64,000 nt of DNA from NCBI GenBank assembly GCA_014529385.2, contig CM043950.1:70490935-70554934 (forward strand). The letters run 5' to 3'. The translations under genes were made by a program, and so were the position numbers. This DNA comes from Adiantum capillus-veneris (Eukaryota; Streptophyta; Polypodiopsida; Polypodiales; Pteridaceae). Every line of letters starts with the position of its first letter. Positions within the stretch are counted from its first letter, which is position 1. Shown in pieces: positions 33,902-45,618 of this stretch. The notes under the pieces are model-generated. The model made no database searches. It was not told the DNA's origin and worked only from the letters and a program-made list of their open reading frames with translations.

Positions 33902-35439
33902 CTGTACCTCCCATCCCGACTCGATTTTCATATCAGGTTCACCAAATATGTTGGGGGATATGGGTTCAAAAGGTGAGCCGGGAAGGCGTCGGACCTCTGG
34001 CTGTGAGAGGTGTGAGAGAGAATAAGAACACCAGGTGAAAAAGTCTATGGCAATCATCATAAACTTCAATTACTTGAATAATGCTTTGAGTTCAATTTAA
34101 TTAATGGCCAAGGCAGCCTGTTAGCAGCATCGTCACTCAGGTTATTTGAAAATTAGTAGTTTAATCTCCCTTTTTACAAGATTAACCTAGCCGTTAACAA
34201 CACGAGGACTTAGCAAGATGATTAATCAATCTTCAAGCTGATGACAATAGTGGATTTTTCCTCAATGTGGCTCTTCCTGCTTCAATTTCCTTTATGAGCT
34301 CTGCAAACTAACTCTTTGTAGCATTGTTTGCTTACCTCTACCTCATGCTTAATTTAGAGAAAGACTGAGAGACATCTGCAAAAATCCCTCGTCTTTCTCG
34401 TTCTTCACCTCCTTCATAGATGCTCTATTTTAATCCTTCAATTTCCCTTAAGAGATTTGCCAAACTCATCGATAGCTTAGGATTCCATAGTTCTTGTTCT
34501 GGTTCTTTGCTTGCTCTCTCCTTTACTTAACCTCATGGGTTTACCTCCCCTCATCTTGTTCATCTTGCTCTTTCTTTCTTGTGCTTCCTCGCTTCACTAA
34601 GGTCGAGAGAGAGCATACCCCTTGCTTATCTACGGTCGAGAGAGAGAGATCTCTCTATTGGAGTGAGAGATAAACCTTGCCTTCCTCCTTTGCAAACAAA
34701 GAGAGAGAAAGAGAGAGAGTGAGAGAGAGAGCTTGCTCTCCCTTGAAATACACGGCTTACCATCTCGTGCTTCTCCCTCCAACTCGTTTAACTTACTCCT
34801 CTTGCTTCATGCAATTATCCTTGTTATGGTCGAGAGCGAGAGTGGGAGCTTCTCCATCAAGATCTTGAGACTCCTCCGCTTCTCAATTCCGTCCTTCCTC
34901 ACATCATCACCTTCCTTGTTTCTCTAGATTCCTCTCCTCCTCAACCCTTCTTTTTCACTTCTTCGTTCCTTGTTTTTGCTTCACGCTCGCCTCCACTATA
35001 TAAACCCCATTTTTTGTTTCTTGTCCCTCTTTCCCATCAATCATGCCGCCGTGACTGATGTGGCATGTGAATTGGAACTTGATGATGTGGCAAGTCAAAT
35101 TGGGGGTAGTGCCAAACCTAGAGAAATCGATGCCGAACGGGGTCGCCATGGCCTGCTTAGCATCTTCCCTTTCTAATGTAAGCTCATCTGAGCCTTCTAC
35201 CGCTCAGCACGAGCCCATATCCTTTCATTCCTTGTGCTGCCACCCGTTGGTCGACACCCTCCATCCCCTTTTTTTTCCCCCTCTTCACACTTATTTTACC
35301 CTTTTAATTATGGGCGGCTGGCTTTTGCCTCAATTGGGCGGCCTAGCCTTCCCTTGGGCATTGGGCGGCCAAGCAAATTTGGGCAACCAATCAACTTTGT
35401 CAGGGTACCACATTTGGTATATATATCTGTCAATGCACT

Positions 35440-35725
35440 GCCTGGCACTCCCTATCGCTGCTAGGCATATCCCACGCTCCATGAGATGAGCCGTTGCAAT
35501 GAAACCTCATCAAGAACCTTATGCTTTCTTGAGGGCACCACATTCGGTATTCATATCAATGTGTGTTTTATTGCCCATATCAATTATAAGTGATTGCATT
35601 TGCCAAAAGGCATTCCCTCCACATTCAGTTAAAGTTAGACTGAGATTATTTTCCACAACCATATCGGCCATATCTTGTTATCGATGTACTGCATAAGATG
35701 ACATTTTGAACAAACCTCACCGTTA
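35440..35725 (-). pseudogene. Captured PPR fragment in unit C (internally deleted)
   Basis: Matches the PPR piece of B but lacks about 40 bp between the ATTTACTC-like centre and the CGTLQDIDM block (near 35583), so the best motif is destroyed. Flanks match unit B on both sides, which shows that the PPR segment is part of the unit and was not captured independently. Confidence 0.65.
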
Positions 35726-37374
35726 GTCATTGTCGCCAAATTCAAGCATTAATTTCTTATAGCTTCGGACTCCGATTGGCATTTTGTAAATTCCTTTGGC
35801 CTTCACTTATCATATAGTCTCCATACAACCCCTTGCAAGGCTCAAAGCATCTTAGATGTCATGCTAACCAAGGCGACCAGTTTGGCATGGAACTGGTCCT
35901 CGATGCAACTTCAAATGTCAATAACTAGGCAACCAGAACTTTGATTGTTGATCTAAAAATACGGACATGCTCCACAAAGTGAGCACTTTAGCCCCATGCA
36001 TTCACTTCATTTATGTCCCCTTACCTGCAGTTGCCCAATCCGGTAGGATCTGCATCAACTCAAACTTCAAACTAACATAACTTTCTCATCGTAGCTCCAA
36101 TCGATGAGCCGTAAAGACAGACTGATAGAGCACTTTAAGCATTGCACTTCAAGACCATAATCTCCCGTCCATTTGCCCTTAAAAGCCGCATCTGGCATAC
36201 ATTAACCATAAAAATAGCTTGTTAGCATGCCCTGAACACTGATCATTAATCAGGTAAGCTTTAATTAAGCTCGATGCACATCTTCCTGGTATATTTCTTA
36301 GCATGGGAGCGGAGCTACACGACATCCACCCCCTCTGAACCTGTACAACCTCCGGTCTGTGCCAACTGCACTTCAATCTTCAGCTGATACTATAGGTACC
36401 TTAAGCTCTTTGCCATCATTAGAGTCATGTAATTGGTAAGCATATGAAGAATAAGATAAGGCTTATACCCTATCATCAATGTTCTAGCTTAATCATTAGG
36501 TAGTTATCCATCAGAAATCTTTGAACAATATCTATCGTATCTATTCAATTATGGAAAACATGTTTAGTGAACCCCGCCTGAATCAAGTGCTCCAGTTAAT
36601 GATGCACACGACTTGACCATCAAGCTCGCTTTAGGAAACCCTATCAAGCTCAAGCATGCCTTTCTTTGTCTACACATGGAATGGTCGTCAAGTCCTTTAC
36701 TTCAAGTTCTGGTAGCAGAACCAACTCAAAAGATGTGAAGATACTTTATCAATTGTCCAAGGATGTCAACAGCAAGCTAGCCATGTAAGCTGATTGATCG
36801 CATAACCAAAAACTCTTTTGACTTGGCATAAATCCAAAAAACAAAACCTTGTACCATGCACCCTACTACAAGAGGCATCTGGTATCCTTTGAATTTGCAA
36901 CTTTGCACTTTAGTAGCCATCAGGATCAAATGGAATAATAAGGAATCACCCAAATACTGGAGCAACATAATATCCACATGAGTATACATTTCCTGTATCA
37001 ATCAACATCAAGAATTTTTGGTGCAATTATGGTTCAAATAGCACGCAATTACTATGCATACTTAACAGTATCTATCCATATTGAATCTGCTTATGAATAT
37101 CCTTAAAATCTCTTGGATCAAACACCATTGAGATCACATAGCATTGATGGACTCCACAATATACTAGAACTTCACCTGAAGCATAGTGCAACACCCACGG
37201 CTCATAATCTTTGGCAACGTAAGCTTGTTACCATCAAGCATGAAAGAATTCTGACTCCCTTTTACTGGCAGCAAGGACATCACTGACATAAGCATTAATA
37301 GGAATAACATCCAATCCAGCCACATTAGGCACATTGTCCAAGAAAATGAAAAACCATGTGGACTTTTTGCAGTA

Positions 37375-38822
37375 TCAATAACGATTTAGCATCATCAACC
37401 CCTCTAGCTTCATAGCCATCACAAAAAACCTTGGAGTCTCTGGACCTGTATCATCAGAGGAATTTTTACATGTTGGGGTTTCAGCTTGATCATGAAAAAT
37501 AGCTTTATCCTGTGATTGATCATGAAAAATAGCTTTATCCTGTAGATCTTCATCCATAGCATCCTCGAGAAAATCACCCTTAGAAGTATCAACATACATC
37601 AAACTATAGGAGTTATCTCCTGATGCAGCCCATGTACAAGCATAGATGTAGAATCCCTGTCAATAATCTGTTGATAATCAACATGATCTAGGCAATCTTC
37701 ATACTCATCAATATCATCCTCTGCTTCCTCATCTGCATCCATGCTACTTATCAATCCATAATAGCATTGTCAAGGCTCATCTGGCACCCCTCTAAAGAGG
37801 TACATGCATCAGAAAGCTCTTCTATAATGTTATAATCATCTCCTTCAAATCTAGTCAAGAAAACATTGATTATGGTATCTTTTTTTGTGATAACAGTATC
37901 TGCAAACATATTGTTAGTAGAAATCATAGGTTCACTGACATTCTCAGGCTCATCATGTGTTGGATCCACAATCTCGGTCACTTCATCAGCTACTGTTTAT
38001 ATAATAACTTTATCTATGAAATCATCTGCAGCAAACATGTTGTCTTGCTCGGCTATAGTGCTGATAGTTTCAATAATATCCCAAAGAGGCTCATCTGTTT
38101 GATGAAATCCTTCAGAATACTTCATGTCAAGGTCAGCAGCTTGTGAACCACTTGTTGTACAGTCTATGTCTTCACCAGAACCATTATTGGAGGTAACTTC
38201 CATGCAAGCAGTCTTTGAAAAAATTTCATGTATTTTTGTTTCAACATTACCTTTTTGAGGTTGCTCAAAATATGGTCCGCTAAAGCTGAATCTACTACCT
38301 CCAAAGATGTATTTACTTTGGCTTTACTTCTTGCAGAAATGTGTTCCCAAAATTCATCATAGTTGAGGAACTGCATCTGATCCCCTTTACCTTTACTGAA
38401 GACAACCTGGCTTCATTCAGTAATCTCTTTTATTTGCAAATAAATTCCTCTGCAAAATACTCCCACTGTGTAGGATATGCTTCTGTCAGCTCTTGAACCT
38501 GATTTTAAAATATGAGTTTACAACCTCTTCAAAAGATGCAATCATCCAATTTTTTGGAACATTTCGGCTCTTCATCTCGGCTTCATAACATGCAACAAAA
38601 CCTTCTGGATCATATCCTTGAAAATTACAATACTGCTCCGATACAGCACCAAGTGCTAGCTCTACAACATCATCAATCTGCTTTTTTATTTGCATGGCTT
38701 TTGCTTTCTGCAAACATCCCTGAACTTATTCCATCATTTTTGGTAATTTTGCAACTACTAGTTTAATCAAATCCATTGAATTGAAATTTCCAATAAACTA
38801 CTTCAATCATTCTGGCTCTCCA
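37375..38822 (-). pseudogene. Gag-like ORF with acidic C-terminus, unit C
   Basis: Start near 38822. ORF 38713-38486 gives the best N-terminal reading of the family: QIDDVVELALGAV, QYCNFQGYDPEGFVACYEAE and NWMIASFEEVVNS. A frameshift follows in the poly-A at 38505. Then come ORFs 38376-38164, 38203-37997 and 37981-37751, and the acidic end 37602-37375 with the duplicated SQDKAIFHDQ. It has the most breaks of the three copies. Confidence 0.55.
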
Positions 38823-38858
38823 TATTTACCTCCCACCCCGGCTTGGTTTCATGTCAAG

Positions 38859-39338
38859 TGATCGCCGATGAGAGGCGCACTCTAACTGGGACATTCAAGG
38901 GATTAGTTGGCTAAGGATGGGCACCCAAGTGTGAATGGGGTGAGCTCATATAAAAGCCAACTAAACCTAAAATTCATTCATTCTCTCATTTGTGCAATAG
39001 AAGAGTGCTCTTGCTCCATCTCCATCTCCATCTTCTTCTTCTTCACCTCCTTGTGTGTGTGTGTGTGTATGTGAGAGAGAGAGAGAGGGAGAAAGTGTGT
39101 GCGATCGAGCATTATGAAGGCACGACGGCGGCGAAGCGGTTGACCGCGGCACGACTGCAGCTTCTTCTTCATCGCGGCGAGGAATCCACCACGAAGGTGA
39201 GTGTAGAGCGGTGAGTGACACACCCTTTGCTCTCTTGAGCTTGCTAGTTTAGGCTTGTTGTGTGCTTGGAGCCATTTGTGGCTCGCACACGGTGTATCGG
39301 CAAGTCCCTTGCTTCGACAGTGCGGCAAGGAGCGCACA
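38859..39338 (+). mobile_element. E1 left LTR (probably missing its first 109 bp)
   Basis: 480 bp from tgatcgccgatgag to aaggagcgcaca, matching 45394-45887. The TATA box is atataaaa at 38948-38955. A TG/GA microsatellite sits at 39053-39089. The right LTR appears to extend further upstream (from 45285), so this copy looks truncated at its 5' side. Confidence 0.8.
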
Positions 39339-39341
39339 TTT

Positions 39342-39360
39342 TTAGCGCCGTTGCCGGGGA
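39342..39360 (+). promoter_or_regulatory. E1 primer-binding site
   Basis: ttagcgccgttgccgggga follows the LTR end gcgcaca after three bases. It matches the GGCGCCGTTGCCGGGGA-type PBS of plant Ty3/gypsy elements with one mismatch (TGG to TAG). Confidence 0.75.
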
Positions 39361-39739
39361 AATGCCCTACACTATGCTCTGTTAAGCACTTTACGCTTTC
39401 TTGTGATGCAATTTCAATTGAAGGATTTGTGAAGAAGGAAGGTGTGGTTGTGTGGAGAAGGATTTGTGAAGAAGGAAGGTGTGTGGTTGTGTGGAGAAGA
39501 TTTTTGTTACACTGTATTGTCTTTTCTGTTTTCTGTAAAGAAGGAGTTACAATTTTTTTGCAATGTATTGTTAGAATTAAGGTATTAGCTATGGAATGTT
39601 AGTTCTGTAAGGTTCAATGTTAGTTCTGTAAGGTTAGTTTTGTAGATCTGTTAGCTACTGTAGTATTGTGTAAAGAGTGTTAGAGTGTGTGTGGCAATAT
39701 CTCTATTAGCTGTAAGTAGATAAGCTAGGTGTAGGTTAA
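39361..39739. other. E1 leader with 42-bp tandem duplication
   Basis: Untranslated leader between PBS and gag. The block gaaggatttgtgaagaagga... is duplicated around 39421-39505, and the phrase gttagttctgtaagg repeats near 39598-39630. No ORF. Confidence 0.6.
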
Positions 39740-42217
39740 GTGTGTGTTATACCCGCTCAAATAGGAGATTTGGCAGCATTTGCTCAAACTATCGGTCGCT
39801 CTATTGCGGAAAACATGCGTAGTGCACCTGATAGAGAGCCTAGGAGCAAGGCAGTTCAAGTAGCCAAGCTCACACAGAAATTCAGTGGAGACGGAGATGC
39901 TAGAAAGCATATGGAAGTCTTTGAACATGTGTGCGATTCCTTGGAAGAGCACAATGAGCTACATAAGTGTAAGGCTTTGAGTTTGACCCTAAGCGGAAAG
40001 GCTGGAGATTGGTATAGAACCTTAAGAGTAGAAGAGAAAACGATCTACTCTACTCTTAGGAGACTGTTCTTAAAAGAATACATACGAGAGGGAGTACTTT
40101 GGGGTGTAGCCTCTCAGCTCCAGAAAGCCCAACGAGAAGAAGGTGAATCCGTGAGAGACTTCATTAGTCGCCTAAAGAATTTGAATTCTCGATGCAATCC
40201 AAACGAGCGATTCAACAACAACCAATTGTTCGATAGATTCATTAGGGGACTACGACATGAAAGTATCTTTAATGGCCTAGTCATTAGAGGTATCACTACT
40301 TGGGAAGCAGTCACCATGAACGCAATCCAATTGGAGGATAATTTAATGATTGCAGGAGAAAGAGTGTCTGCCGAGCCGAAGTCTAGTAGCTCGCAAGCAT
40401 CAGGGCATGAGCCAAGGAAGATAAAGCCAATCGTGAAAGAGCAAACGATATCTGAGATGACTTTGGCAGATCTCACCAAGGCCATCCAAGAAAGCCTTAG
40501 GGGTAATCGTGCTCCACAAAACACTCATATGTATCCAAGAAGGGAGCAACAATGGTGCTCAATTTGTTTGGGCCCACATACTACGAGTGAATGCCCTACT
40601 TTCAGAGTAAAGTTTAACGGGACTTGTAACACGTGTGGTAGGTATGGCCATCAAGCGAAGGATTGCCTAATGCTTAAACGCATCATGGAAAATAGACCGC
40701 CTATAGCTTGGGCAGACTCACCTCGAGTTCCTGCATTGATGCCTACCCCACCCATGGAGCAACAGTTGCCATTATAGCACATGGTCCCTAGAACCCAAAA
40801 TGTGGTCCAAACCACACCGTTGCCACCTCCAGTGCTAGGACCGCAACCCCCTCATCCAAGAGTTACACCTATGAACCAAATAGGTTGCGAGTCATCTAGT
40901 ACTTATGTAGATTGCGAAGAGGACATAGACTCTAGTATCACCTATGGAGTCGACATGCTTGAGGAGCGTCCCATGTACTATATGGAAGACCATTGGGGAA
41001 AAATCAAACCGGTATATCAAGCTACTGCGCTAGCAGCAAGAGGCCAAAACATTAATAGTTTTGCCAGGAGACCACCTCTTCAGTGCTACGAATGTGGTGG
41101 ACCACATCGAGTAGCTGAGTGCCCCATTAGAATGCAAAAGAATGCTGCACTAATGCAAACAAGTCAAGGGAGTGCATTGGCAATGCCAATACTCATTTGT
41201 AATCGTTGTGGCATAGATCATTTGATCGCACAGTGTCCTAACAATCCAAACGCGCCGAAAATCACACCATTGAACTTAATAGAGATTGTTGATGGGACAC
41301 CACTAACTATAAACATAGCACCAGTGAATGCACTCACACGGTCGATGCTCCAAAAGCAAAATTACATCCTCGAAGAGAGAGATACTGCATCCATTGGCCG
41401 AGCGAGAAAGAAGAAAACACGAAGAAAGAAATCCCTTAATGCTTCTAGCTCAAAACCTAGTTCAAAGACTAACATAGGGACAGGAGAGGATCCCGTGTAT
41501 ATGAATGACCCTGAGGATGACTCAGATTCGATAGAGACCACGGAGACCAAAACTATTACTACAAAGTAAAAAGCCAGTGAGGAGGATCACGAGAGGGAAT
41601 TACGACGAACACCAAAAGAGTATTCAAAGTTAAACCACCCAGTTGCGAACCCCAAAGATAAGCCACGAGAGACAAAAAATGAGGATTGCAAGAGAAAGAT
41701 TGGAACCTATCCAAACCCAACAGTGGAAATTGAACGAGTCCAACAACTGAGGGGTTTGGTGGAAGAAACTCAACGAACATTAGAACCTGAACCCAAACAT
41801 ATCCAGATGTCGGGCACACTGTTTCCCACACAAGTTCAACCTCACAAGAACTACAGGCCGTTAGCTATACCTAGTATCATTCGGGAAGAGAGTGAGGGTA
41901 GGACATCTGAACGTGGACACATACCTTTCCTACTAGAGAGAATGTTCAATGAGGGAATGCCCGACCCCCTTGAGGAAGTGGAGATTCCATCTTCACCATT
42001 CTCTTGTCATGGTCCTACGTCCCACAAGATGCCATTAAATGTTGCCAAATTGATGGATTTCATGTCTTCAGAAGTTAGAACCACCATCATGTCCAAACTA
42101 TATAAAGACCCCGAGCTAGTCTCAGCTCTTCGAGCCTTCCTCAATGGAGAATTACAGGCCGGATTACCACAGTTTGCACATATGAACAAACCTGAATCGG
42201 TAATGAATGATGAGTAA
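39740..42217 (+). pseudogene. gag: E1 Gag polyprotein with four zinc knuckles, three in-frame stops
   Basis: Segments 39740-40777, 40781-41569 and 41723-42217 are all in the same frame, interrupted only by TAG at 40775, TAA at 41567 and TAA at 42215. The first part has the Ty3/gypsy retrotrans_gag domain (KLTQKFSGDGDARKHMEVFE near residue 43, LSGKAGDWYRTL, LFLKEYI, FDRFIRGLRHES). Zinc knuckles are CSICLGPHTTSEC and CNTCGRYGHQAKDC before the TAG, CYECGGPHRVAEC and CNRCGIDHLIAQC after it. Four knuckles are more than usual; three are of the short CX2CX3HX4C form. A basic KKKTRRKK stretch precedes the second stop. Without read-through the product would be a 345-residue capsid with two knuckles. 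Confidence 0.85.
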
Positions 42218-42938
42218 CATTTAGCACCACCATCTGACCTAGCGGGACATGAATCTGTAATTGAAGTACCCGTTAACAAGTTGGGGCAATACTTTGAAGG
42301 TGATGAATCTAATGCTACTCTACCAATCACTACTAAAGGATTAATTGTAAAGGGGGTCCTTGACGGTGGTGCGGGTGACAAAGAGTTGTTGGGAGTCTAT
42401 GGGGCGACCTCACCTTGAAGCCACAAGCGTAGTGGTAAAAATGGCTAATGGATCTATTGTTACGCCTATTGGAATGCTAAAGGATCTCAGGATCAAGGTC
42501 TTGGGACACAAGGTAAGGCAAACTTTCATTGTTATGGATTTTTCCAAGCATCCTATGTCATTTGAGATGATCTTAGGGCGTCCATTCATGAGGGAAGCAA
42601 AAATGGTGCATGACTGGTCCAAAAACCACGTCTACTTACAGTTCCAAGACTCTGTTATTCGAGTTGATCTTTTAAGTGGTCGAACGCATCCTCTAGGAAA
42701 TAAATTCATCATTGATAATCAATCAGACACAACAATTCACTCAGCTCCATTACAGTATTGTTACACGTGTAACGAAGACACGGATATTGGGGAGAACTCT
42801 CCTTATATGGATATCCTACCTGGGATGACTGAGTCGGACAATGTGGATTGGGTCCACCTAGCAGCAACCATAGACACTTGGGGAAATAGGGGGACGACCT
42901 GGGTAACACCTGAGGGGATGAAATGCCTGTACCCTTAA
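42218..42938 (+). pseudogene. E1 retropepsin-like protease, frameshifted
   Basis: In the gag frame the text reads LIVKGVLDGGAG at about 42337-42372, the flap-strand/active-site block. The following residues then continue in the next frame (ORF 42360-42938). That ORF carries KSCWESMGRPHLEATSVVVK, GHKVRQTFIVMDF and MILGRPFM, the closing retropepsin motif. The active site is D-G-G rather than D-S/T-G; DGG is seen in some plant elements but may be degenerate here. A single-base loss near 42372 explains the shift. No RT follows, unlike in a normal pol. Confidence 0.75.
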
Positions 42939-43315
42939 ATATGCTACAAGAAATGCATATAGCTTCTGACAAGACTCATCCTAATGTAACGAAGAAAACA
43001 TACAAGTGGGTCCCTAAAGCTTCTTTAGTGACCATAGCGAGTGCTAAAAAACAGAAGCCTTGTAAGAAACGTACCACTCGCTCCAAGAAAAGTAAGAAAA
43101 TGTTGCGATGGATCCCTAAACGACTATTGGAAGCCCAAGGCTACTATTAAGGAAATGATCAAATCTGGGTGCCAAAACGTAGATTGTGCTCTTACCTATC
43201 ACCTAACCCATGTGAGCCCAATCCCGTAGCTCCAAAACGAATCAATGATCGTGAAAGAAAAAAATCACAGAATGCTACACACCCGCTCCCGAGCTAGTTT
43301 GGGTACCAAAGAAAG
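42939..43315 (+). pseudogene. E1 basic tail with repeated W(V/I)PK motifs
   Basis: Downstream of protease, where RT would be expected, lies a Lys/Arg-rich reading frame with WVPK (43007-43018), WIPK (43109-43120) and WVPK (43166-43177) in one frame, and a fourth WVPK (43300-43311) one frame away. A TAA at 43147 separates the second and third. Spacing is 57-134 bp. The function is unknown. It could be a nucleic-acid-binding tail or a low-complexity remnant. Confidence 0.5.
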
Positions 43316-45271
43316 AATGATTTGTTCCACCTAGCTCAGGAAGGGGGGAGTCCCATGAAGCTTCTAGCTCCTCATGTAATGCATCTGTAGAGGTAAAAGC
43401 TTCTCCACATCCTCCACCTACAATAATGGACCTCCATAAAGCTACAAAGGAATCCACACCTCCCAGTGTTCAAGAATCACTTGATGAACTACTTCAAGTT
43501 CGATCTTGGGAGAGTACCTTACCATCCTTGCAACTCGACGAGGCGCCTAAGGTAATAGAAAACTACTGGCAAAAATCTCCACCTATTACCAACTAGAACA
43601 ATTGGTTTCAAAGGGTGACAAGCTCATTTCAAACGGTATGATCTACCCAAGGAAGGGGGGAGTGTTTGATGACAGTCATCATTCATTTGTTTCCCTCTCA
43701 ACCTTTTTCCCTGACCTCTCAATCACCAATCTTAGGGAATGTACATATAAAGCTTTATACTCACAAAAAACAAAAAAATAAAGAGCAAGAGCAATTAGCA
43801 AACGAGTATGCACAATAAAATTCAAAACATTGACCCAGACCTACACATTTACATCCGGTACACTGAAACAGAAACATATGTCATGAAACACCTTTGATCC
43901 TCATCACTTGAGTGATGGAGGGTAGGTAAGATTAGTACAATAGGAGTGTTTCTGTTTTAGAGTTGAGTGATTAGTAAAGTTCTCTTTTCCCACTAATGTG
44001 CCTCCTGGAGATATTCCTTTTGTTTCCTCGTGTGTACAGGAGCGTGTTGCTATTGATAGGATTTGGACCTTCATGGAATCTTTATCTCGACTCACTCTTC
44101 AAATCAAGCGCGACCATCGACACAAACAGGTGTTTCTTGTCCATTAGCATTGCCCCTTATCTTTTTTGCATATATGATTGTCTGCTTTAATTGTGATTGG
44201 TAGGATAATATCCAGCACATTTGCTTAGTAGCAAACATTTAATTCAATGTAATTTTTTGTCATAATCACTTGTCTAGGTTTAAAAATCAAGCAGTCCAAC
44301 TAAGCTAGTTTGACCAAGTTAGGTGTTAGAGATCTTCTCTTAATACCATGGGGAATGCCTTCCTAATAATCAATGGTTACTTAGGTTCTTAATCCGATTT
44401 AGGCAACATTGTGTGAAATGTACTAGGGCTTTCTAGTGGGCTTGACCCTATTGACCTTTAGCTTAAGTATTATAAAGGGAGTTTACTAGTGTGATGAGCC
44501 TGGGGAGGTGTATCAGTGTTATATGACCCCCCAAAGTTACAAAATTAAAATGCTGAAAATGAACAAACAAAAAATCAAAGTGCCACACTGTAAAATCTTA
44601 AGCTGGAAGAGAAATCTCAGCTTGATTTGGTACTTCACTCACATGTATTGCCTATCGTACTAGAGCCCTAGAGGTTCCCAGTATGGGCGCTTTTACTTGA
44701 AAAGCAAAAAACCCAAGGCATACAAAATAAGCACACACATCAAAATTGAATCACTGTGAAAAGAATTTGGGGGGTCAAAGAAAAAGTAATCAGTCAGGCG
44801 ATGATTTCATGAAAAATTCATTTTATGGTAGCTTAACTACAAGGTCTTCTAGATATAGCCTCTAGTCAGCCCTCGAACATGAATACTTGGCTCTCACGAT
44901 TAAACAACTTAATTGACCACAGAAAATTAAGAAGCTTACCCATGGTATTAATATTCGATCTCTATTGCCTTTCGACTGTCAAATTAGTGACCCCAGACTT
45001 GTTTAATTTTTTACCTTTACATCTGTTTATGCATTTGATTACATTGCAATTTAATGTTCATTGCTGACAAATTGTTTGAAATTCTTTTACCAATCAATTT
45101 GTCTACCTAAAACTGCATATGCTTTTCAATCACTTATGAGAATGCAATTATTGTGCCAATGTTGTTTGATTTTGCAGTGACTGAAGGAGGCTAAGGACAT
45201 TCATCTCAAATGCTCTTCCACCTCGACGAACGAGCTTCAAATCAATAGCTTCCGAGGATGGAATCTACATC
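43316..45271. other. E1 3' non-coding region
   Basis: About 2 kb with no ORF or recognised domain. PPT-like caggaagggggg words occur at about 43337 and 43651, besides the one next to the right LTR (45272), so this part may include remnants of extra LTR-proximal sequence. Confidence 0.5.
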
Positions 45272-45282
45272 AGGAAGGGGGG
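45272..45282 (+). promoter_or_regulatory. E1 polypurine tract
   Basis: aggaagggggg followed by ca and TGTTAACCC at 45285. This is the expected arrangement PPT / TG-start of the 3' LTR. A second purine stretch (aggaaaagggtaagag) at 45378-45393 precedes the part shared with LTR1. Confidence 0.55.
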
Positions 45283-45284
45283 CA

Positions 45285-45586
45285 TGTTAACCCTCACGGC
45301 TCACGGACACCCCATCACCTACGACGGACGTGTATTATGTATTTGGTAGAGTCAGGTACCGGGCTTGTCGGACCAATAGGAAAAGGGTAAGAGTGATCGC
45401 CGATGAGAGGCGCACTCTAACTGGGACATTCAAGGGATTAGTTGGCTAAGGATGGGCACCCAAGTGTGAATGGGGTGAGCTCATATAAAAGCCAACTAAA
45501 CCTAAAATTCATTCATTCTCTTATTTGTGCAATAGAAGAGTGCTCTTGCTCCATCTCCATCTCCATCTTCTTCTTCTTCACCTCCT

Positions 45587-45618
<32 letters not shown>

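Larger units (their letters stand above)
27389..33948 (-). mobile_element. 5-kb tandem repeat unit B (with solo LTR inserted)
   Basis: Same order as unit A. Length is 6560 bp, or 4995 bp after subtracting the solo LTR and one TSD copy (1565 bp). By eye it is about 90% identical to A and C over aligned parts. It starts exactly at tgttggggaatatggg and ends before tgttgggggatatggg of C. A TATA-like ctatataacc on the plus strand near 28401 also occurs in A and C, so transcription direction is not settled. Confidence 0.72.
33949..38858 (-). mobile_element. 5-kb tandem repeat unit C
   Basis: Third head-to-tail copy, 4910 bp, starting tgttgggggatatggg. Its right end is cut about 30 bp short of the next LTR-like start, where E1 begins (38859). 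It contains the same Gag-like ORF and PPR piece. Unit C has a 25-bp tandem duplication (gattgatcatgaaaaatagc, near 37485-37540) inside the acidic region, which adds an in-frame repeat of SQDKAIFHDQ. Confidence 0.72.

Noticed and set aside
38850-38858. TSD for E1 at its immediate left edge
   Set aside because: Bases next to LTR1 (tcaag) do not match those after LTR2 (catgt); the left edge appears to be a deletion junction instead.
38966-39337. ORFs in E1 LTRs (also 45513-45886) repeated at two loci
   Set aside because: They repeat only because the LTRs repeat, and they include the TG/GA microsatellite; no known protein.
40114-40524. 136-codon minus-strand ORF inside E1 gag
   Set aside because: Antisense shadow of the Gag coding frame.
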